Source of the DNA: Pholiota molesta
Lineage: Eukaryota; Basidiomycota; Agaricomycetes; Agaricales; Strophariaceae
NCBI GenBank assembly: GCA_014925825.1
Contig: JACGCK010000059.1
Span: 186,001-250,000, forward strand
Direction: 5' to 3'
Length of the DNA stretch: 64,000 nt
The position numbers and the translations under genes were made by a program. The notes under the pieces were generated by a model that saw nothing but the letters and a program-made list of their open reading frames with translations, was not told the DNA's origin and did no database searches. Of the stretch, positions 57,986 through 64,000 are shown in pieces; the first letter of the stretch is position 1; each line of letters begins with the position of its first letter.

Positions 57986-59491
57986 ATGCCTACTATCTTT
58001 GACCCTCCTCCTCCTCCTGAATCCGGCCTTGCTCGCTATCGCCTGCTAGCACCCACAGCGGGTGTTCATGTCTCCCCTATCCAGCTGGGTGCCATGAGCA
58101 TCGGTGACAAGTGGGATGTTTTTGGCATGGGAGCGATGGATAAGGAAGCAAGTTTCAAGCTTTTGGATGCTTACTACGACTTGGGTGGAAACTTTATCGA
58201 CACGGCTAATCTTTAGTAAGTGAATTTATTGGAACATCGAGAGACTTGATTGACGTATCTGCTTCATGAAGCCAGGATGGCTCATCTGAGCAATTTATCG
58301 GCGAATGGGCTGAAAAACGGGGCATTCGTGATAGGCTCGTCATAGCCACCAAGGTGAGTCGACGGACTCATTGCTCCCATTTTCTTTGTCATTTATTGTC
58401 TCGTAAAAATTCATAAACTTCTTTAGTATTCGAACAATATCATGCTTCGCGACCCAAATGCTCCCAACCACAAAGTCCTTTTCGGAGGCAACAATTCGAA
58501 GTCTCTTCATCTCTCCGTCGAAAAATCGCTGAAGAGTCTCCGCACCAATTATATTGACCTTCTATACGTACATTTCTGGGACTTCACCACAACCGTCGCG
58601 GAGGTCATGCAATCCTTGCATAAACTAGTCATGCAGAATAAAGTTCTTTACCTGGTATGCACTCCACGAAATTACTTCCTCCTCCAGCACGTACCAAGCT
58701 CATGAAAATTCCAGGGCGCTTCGGACATGCCAGCTTGGGTCGTGGCCAAGGCAAACCAGTACGCGCGCGACCACGCTCTGACGCCCTTCGTCATCTACCA
58801 GGGCCTCTGGAACGTCATGGACCGCTCCTTCGAGCGCGAGATCATCCCCATGGCGCGTGAGGAGGGCATGGCCCTCGCGCCCTGGAACGTGCTTGCCGGC
58901 GGGAAGCTGCGCACCGACGCGGAGGAAGCAAAGCGCGCGGAAAGCGGCGAGAACGGGCGCAGCGTGTGGGGCCTTGACTGGCGCAGGAACGAGCAGGAGA
59001 AGAAGATGAGCGCTGCCCTTGAGAAAGTCGCGAAAGAGGTCGGGGCGAAGAATATTACTTCTGGTAGGTTTCTCATAGGCTTGGAGATGAGCATCACTTA
59101 GTATTGACATTACTTACGCCCCACCCCTCATCAGTGGCCATTGCGTATGTGATGCAGAAAACGCCTTTCGTGTTCCCGCTCGTTGGTGGCCGAAAGGTCG
59201 AGCATCTGAAAGACAACATTGAAGCCTTGGACATCTCCCTCTCTGACGAGCAGATCGCATACCTGGAGAGCATTATTCCTTTCGATCTTGGATTCCCTTC
59301 GAACGTCATTGTAAGTGAACAGACCTTCGCACTCTTGACATGCCGGGCAATTGATAATAATATGATTCTTGGATATATTCTAGGGTACCGGATTAGATTA
59401 TACTTTTGCCATGACGGCGGGTGGCCACTTCGAAAAGCAGCCTGCCCTGCAGCCTATCAAGCCCGCTGGGAATGGCGCGTCAGCCGCTTGA
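57986..59491 (+). CDS. Aldo-keto reductase, aryl-alcohol-dehydrogenase type
   Basis: NADPH-dependent aldehyde reductase. Fungal relatives (AAD) act on aromatic aldehydes and alcohols such as those from lignin. Exons: 57986-58215, 58272-58353, 58427-58654, 58715-59063, 59135-59310 and 59384-59491, about 390 residues. Motifs: '[15 protein letters not shown]', '[20 protein letters not shown]' (catalytic Asp and Tyr), '[14 protein letters not shown]' (Lys), '[15 protein letters not shown]' (His), '[20 protein letters not shown]', '[15 protein letters not shown]' and '[20 protein letters not shown]' (NADP-binding loop), ending '[16 protein letters not shown]'. The full catalytic tetrad is present and the length is normal for AAD proteins. 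No signal peptide, so cytosolic. The start at the first Met is supported by the Pro-rich '[19 protein letters not shown]' typical of this group. Confidence 0.93.
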
Positions 59492-59934
59492 TGAAAGATA
59501 TCACGTCGTCAAATATGTATGGTGTTCGCGGAAGTCTTGCTGTAATACTGTTTCTTCCCTTGTACATGTCCAAGGATACACAGAATTTGTATAGTATACA
59601 ATGCGAGGAATTTGCGAGGAATGTACTGAGAAAAGAGACTCGAGCTTAAGAGAGGTTGGATATGTGGTTGACGCTGAAAGTTTGGAACGTGATGCATGAG
59701 GATACTTCAGAATACTTGCTTGGTGCGAACGAATTGCCGGTTTCAAGATTGCAGATTGCGTGCATGCTTGGTGCATGCAGAATTTCGTCATAAAACAACA
59801 TCAAAACATCAGAATAAAAAATAACCCTACGGGCCTTCCATTGCTCGAAAATGAACCCCAAAGTATGTATATTCAAAGCACATACATCTCTACCGCTCCA
59901 TACCCACGATCCAAACCTATGACCATACTCATAT
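59492..59934. other. Spacer between convergent genes
   Basis: 3' flanks of the aldo-keto reductase and the PPPDE-thioredoxin-PUL gene. No feature was seen. Confidence 0.4.
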
Positions 59935-62343
59935 TCACTTGCAAAGCTTCTCCGCGACCTCTCCAACAAGTCTCCGCACCTCCTTTTTCCCGATCCCTCC
60001 CGCTGCCGTCCATCCTTCGCCAGTGCTTAACTTGCGGCGCAGAATCTCTCTACTCTGCAGCACCTCGAGAAGCGGCGCGATCTGTGCATCATACTGTGGC
60101 GCGAGGCGGAGGAAAAAGGCAAGGGCAGCGACGAGACGATGGACTGAATATAAAGGACGTCGTAAGCATTAATCCTCGCTTCATCGAAGACAGCGGAGTG
60201 GATCAAGAAAGGGACTTACCGACTTCCTCGTTCTCCCGCTCCCGATCCACAGCCTCCAGCAACGCGCTTATCATCTCCACATCCCACTCATCCCGATCCT
60301 CCTCCGCCTCGTCCTCCTCCCTGATCCCTCTCCCTGTACGCACGGCCTCTACCCGCCGCTTCTGCACCACCGCCGCGATATCAAACGCGAGACTCGCGCC
60401 CGCCGTGCGCACCCCCGCGTCCGCGTGCAGCAGACTCGGCACCAGCACGCGCGTGACATCCGTGCGCATGCGCGCAGTGCCCAGCATCCTCTGCGCGAGC
60501 GCGGGCGCGGAGAAGGCGTTGCAGAGCATGCGCAGGGCGGTGAGCAGGTAGTTGCGCGCGCCCTTGGACGGCGCGGCGGAGGAAGCGAGCGCGTTCGGGA
60601 GGAATGTGCTGACGGGGTCCGGGGATGCGGCCGCGGCCCATTTGCCCACTGCGGGATCGAGGAAGGCGAGACGCCACATGTCCACCAGGGGAAAGAGAGA
60701 GTCAACGGGCAGCACGGAAGCGAGAATGGAAGAGGTGTGAGTCCAGGCGGGTAGTGCAGCAGGGGTGGCGGACGGCAAGACGGTAGGGGGTGGGGTCGTG
60801 GCAAAGCGAGATTTCAGGTAGGGCCCGACCGTGTTGGTAAGTGTGGATTTCGCTTGGGCTTGAGTTTGGGCTGCCGTTGATGGCCAGGGCTGGTTATCGA
60901 TGAAGGAAGTGAGTTTGGAGAGGACGGTGTCGATGGGCGGGACTTGGGAGAAGATGATGGGGTTCGTAGAAAGTGCTTGTACAGCAGGCATGGGTATGGA
61001 TGTATGAGGGTGTGCTGTAGAGAAGGCTATCAAATCTCTATTAGGGCCGGGTCATATGAGAATCTTACGAGGAAATGCTTGGAAGAGCAATAAATCAACT
61101 TGGGTTCTCAACTCGCCCTTATCTGCGCCCTTCAGCTCCTCGAGCTGATTGATGAAAGTTAGTTGTAATGTTCAGACAAACAAATTCATACCATACCTTT
61201 TCACCGGCCAAGAAGAAAATAAACGTCGGTGTGGCTCTGATGCCCCACTCTGACGCCAAAGTCTGCCCCTGCCCAACGTCGATATCGATCTTTGCGAAGC
61301 CCGCCCCGTTTCTTCCTTCATGTGACCCTTTCTCCTCAGCCAGACGCTCAAAAATCGGCTCAATCATCTTGCAAGGCCCACATGTCTCGCTCGTGAAGAA
61401 AGCAACAGCAGCCTTGTGGCTTCTGAGGAAACTCTTGAATGACGCTGGGTTTGTGATAATGTGGACGGGCGCTACGAGTGAGTTCGTAGCTTGGCTTGAC
61501 GGGGCAGCACCCTGTCCATATCCCCCTGCTTGAGCTTGAGATGCAACGGCTTGGAGGATGGATGCAGCGAGCTGAGGATCCGTGGTGGCGGTTGTTGATG
61601 GTGCTGGAGGCGCAACAGGTCCAGGCACTGGCCGGCGGTACATGGCGTCGATAGTTGGGCGGAGTGCGGCACCAAAGGGGGTAGATAGGAAGTCAGTCGG
61701 TAGATCTGCGAACGGTGTAAGTAAGAGTGGATACTAAGAACAAGATATATGAATACCTTTGATGAAACTTGGGATGTTGCCGCCAGTCAGGAAACCGACA
61801 CAATCGTCAGTAAACGAGTTGCAGTTGAATTCTGGATATGACATTAGTAAATAACTTGCTGGAGTATGAATATACAATATACAAGTACCTAGAAGGTGGT
61901 ACTGTTCAACAATTAGCCAAATGGTATTCATGGGTGTTCGATTTGACGCACTTTATCTGCAGTGTAATGTTGCTTCATCTCCTGAAGATATTCGTCGAAT
62001 GTCTCCTCATCTAATGCCGTCTCCCCCATATCTATAATCTGCATCGGTGCACCATGCTGTCGTGCATAGTTTGAAGTGAGCCTCAGCCATCTGAAACTGG
62101 GCGAAAGCTACTTGCATGCGATCGACCAGGAGCGGTAGTGTTGATTCCTTGGCCATAGAATATTTCTTTTCCAAAAACAACAACAGATGTGTGCCTACAA
62201 CGTCTGTTAAGGAAATTCGGCCTTTAAACAGCTTGATAGCGAGGCGTACCAAATTCCATCGATCTGCCTTCCCGTTAGTTGTTGTGAAAGCTGTCGGGCC
62301 ATTCCATTGCTGAGGTCATATACGTATAGCTTGACTTCTGACA
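59935..62343 (-). CDS. PPPDE (DeSI-like) peptidase - thioredoxin - PUL domain protein
   Basis: Three-domain protein. Exons: 62343-62250, 62194-62116, 62056-61952, 61901-61889 (13 nt), 61831-61757, 61705-61197, 61144-61068, 61014-60220 and 60143-59935, about 650 residues. The PPPDE domain (residues 1-160) opens '[20 protein letters not shown]', with the catalytic His in '[18 protein letters not shown]' and Cys in '[17 protein letters not shown]'. This fold is a desumoylating/deubiquitinating-type isopeptidase. The thioredoxin domain (about 220-330) has active site 'CGPC' and cis-Pro 'ATPTFIFF'. The PUL domain (about 370-650), an Armadillo-like fold that binds Cdc48/p97 in Doa1/PLAA, ends '[15 protein letters not shown]'. 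The combination suggests a ubiquitin/SUMO quality-control role. Intron 62057-62115 is GC-AG with a perfect GCAAGT donor. The fusion is known from other fungi. Confidence 0.9.
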
Positions 62344-62789
62344 TTAGTGTCTACTTTGAGCGTTCTTAGTGGTTTATCGAGTTCTGAATAAGAAAGATAT
62401 GTAGCAGCAAGAGAAAAGATTTTGATGACGCAGGCCGGCGATGCGACGGGTAACTTGGTTTCACGTGGCATTTAATTATAGAGCGACGCGCGTTGCCGCG
62501 GCGCGTTGGTCGCCAGCCTGTCACGATGAATTTTGCAGTTCGATGAGATTGTTCTCCATCTGCGAAAAGAATTTTACAACAAAACTCTAAGTATATTGCA
62601 AATAATCACCTATCAGTACTAAAAAAGCTCCCATACAGCGCAACACACAGCAGATAGCATAAGAATAGCAAATACATAATGCAAGTTTGCAACGGTATAG
62701 TCGTCAGGTGTCGAAAAAGGTGCACCAGGAAATATACATGTGCATGAAGTCGTCCAGACTCCAGCCGCCAACGCGCGCAGGGGGGTACA
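62344..62789. other. Spacer between PPPDE gene and helicase
   Basis: Upstream of the PPPDE gene and downstream of the helicase, both on the minus strand. No motif seen. Confidence 0.4.
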
Positions 62790-64000
62790 TTAGGCCTGGC
62801 GTTGGTTAAAGGCCTCGAGCGACACAAAGAAGCTTTTGGGTATAGAAGATACCCCGCGTGCGTATATCTGATTGGTATACATCTATGGAATAGAAGTCGT
62901 CAAAATCCATCGAGTCAAGGAATGTAAAAGGAGCGTACAAGATCATCGTAGATAATAGCCGGCACTTTCTTGTCGCATATCGACGATCCCGGATGTACTT
63001 TGATGATCTATAATGTAGATGTTACTATCCAGATGCAAGCCCCAAAGTAGCAGAAGAGAAAACCGTACCGTTTGACCCATAGTCTGTTTATAAGTCCATC
63101 CGTCTGCAAAAACGCCGAATTCCCCGCGAGGCCATGCCCCAGACTCCGAATTACAGCATCCTCCTCTTCCTCGCCACCCTCCTTCTCTCCGTCCCCGGGA
63201 TCGATCCCCACCCGCCGACACACAAGCACCAACTGCTCTCTAATATCGCGCGCCTCGATAAACGTTCGCTCATTCAGAAAATGCGACCTGCACCACTCCT
63301 TCCGCCCACTCTTGCTATCCGCCTTCGCGATCTCTCTGTATGCTCGCAGGGCGTTCAGCACGGTAAGATGGTCCCCGCGCGGGTGGATAAACATGCGCCG
63401 CGCGTCCGCGGCGGCTGTGCGCTGCTCCGTGAGGTCGAGGAAGAGTTTCGAGGATGCGGAGAGCACTGAGACGATGTCGAGCACGGCAGCTACACAGCCG
63501 TATTGCACGGAGGCGACGACGGCGCACGCATACTGCGGCTCGAGCGGGAATGCGGCCATCTTGCGTCCTGCAGGTGTCAAGTTCTGGTTATTGTCAATGG
63601 CGCCGAGGAGCCAGAGGGTTTTGAGAGCGGAAAAAACTACATCGCCGTCAGTACGGCGGTAATAAATTCAAAAAGAGCAGACTTACTGGTGTCGGAGTCA
63701 GGTTTATCCATGAGGTCGAGCTGCTCTAGATTCTGCCCGAGGGTTTTTAGATTGAGGATACTCGAGGTCAGACTACATCTAAGAATTTCAGGTTCTGCGG
63801 AGAGCGCCATGTCCTTGAACGCTTCTTCGGTGTACAGTCGGAAACAGACACCACTGCCCTCGCGCCCCGCACGACCTGCGCGCTGCATCGCAGATGACTT
63901 GGTTATATCCCTCGTCAGCAGGGTATCGAAGCCTAAGTAGCATTCGTCAGTATCGGTAATTTGATTGGCAGAAAATGTACGCACCTCCTCCAGATATTCT
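62790..64000 (-). CDS. DEAH-box RNA helicase, C-terminal part (runs off the right edge), with probable frameshift
   Basis: C-terminal half of a DEAH/RHA RNA helicase that unwinds RNA in splicing or ribosome assembly. Exons: to about 63973, 63932-63687, 63636-63069, 63007-62939 and 62882-62790. Helicase motif VI region: 'AMQRAGRAGREGSGVCFRLY'; then 'ILRCSLTSSILNLKTLG' and the HA2 domain 'LWLLGAIDNNQNLTPAGRKM' and 'FPLEPQYACAVVAS', then 'ADARRMFIHPRGDHLTVLNA'. The OB-fold follows in 'QTMGQTIIKVHPGSSICDKK', 'VPAIIYDDL' and 'MYTNQIYARGVSSIPKSFFV', ending 'EAFNQRQA'. Between 'GNSAFLQTDG' and 'TYKQTMGQT' the frame changes by one base near 63097-63110. No intron explains it, so it is a single-base deletion or an assembly error. 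The motifs do not let me choose between DHX33/DHX35-like and Dhr2-like branches. Confidence 0.85.

Noticed and set aside
1..64000. tRNA, rRNA, CRISPR or complete transposon
   Set aside because: No T-loop with a matching acceptor stem, no regular spacer arrays, and no transposase or reverse transcriptase motif was found by eye. A tRNAscan or repeat-library search could still find short ones.

Overview
The window looks like nuclear DNA of a filamentous basidiomycete, most likely a plant-litter or wood-decaying Agaricomycete. The genes are broken by many very short introns (mostly 48-70 nt). The families are typical of that group: GH35 beta-galactosidase, CE8 pectin methylesterase, FuA-like glutathione S-transferases, DUF6534 membrane proteins, an F-box protein with a Cys-rich insert and an aryl-alcohol-dehydrogenase-type aldo-keto reductase. 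All gene models were spliced by hand from reading frame, splice-site consensus and remembered family motifs. No search was run. About 100 introns were placed.

Layout. 1-11.5 kb: the 5' end of one GH35 gene (cut by the window edge) and, about 10.76 kb away in the same orientation, a second GH35 gene that lacks its C-terminal part. Between them lie a GC-rich block with degenerate repeats (0.95-2.7 kb), a tandem ~735-bp repeat (3.75-5.3 kb) and AT-rich degenerate short repeats (6.8-8.1 kb). 12.8-17.8 kb: two DUF6534 membrane-protein genes in tandem. 19.1-26.5 kb: pectin methylesterase, FEN1 flap endonuclease and an F-box protein. 26.8-38.7 kb: a four-member GST cluster, two on the minus strand (one with two single-base deletions) and two on the plus strand, either side of a gene for a disordered protein ending in a CaaX prenylation motif. 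41-44.4 kb: a ribosomal L1-domain nucleolar protein and an alpha/beta hydrolase. 44.4-50 kb: a gene-poor stretch with one candidate 34-aa ORF. 50-59.5 kb: a PIG3-type quinone oxidoreductase, a 2OG-Fe(II) dioxygenase, a secreted protein made of two copies of one module, and an aldo-keto reductase. 59.9-64 kb: a PPPDE-thioredoxin-PUL protein and the 3' end of a DEAH-box RNA helicase that runs off the right edge.

Functional themes. Several genes fit life on plant material: GH35 and CE8 on pectin and hemicellulose side chains, GSTs, AKR and quinone reductase on aromatic breakdown products and wood extractives. The rest are housekeeping genes (FEN1, L1-domain protein, DEAH helicase, PPPDE/PUL) or lineage-specific families (DUF6534, F-box).

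Unusual features. Microexons as small as 5 nt are needed to keep conserved motifs in frame. Five introns appear to be GC-AG. There is a partial GH35 duplication, an inverted GST cluster with a decaying member, an internally duplicated secreted protein, and a probable single-base frameshift in the helicase. I saw no clear new multi-gene system, no CRISPR array, no rRNA, no convincing tRNA and no complete transposon.
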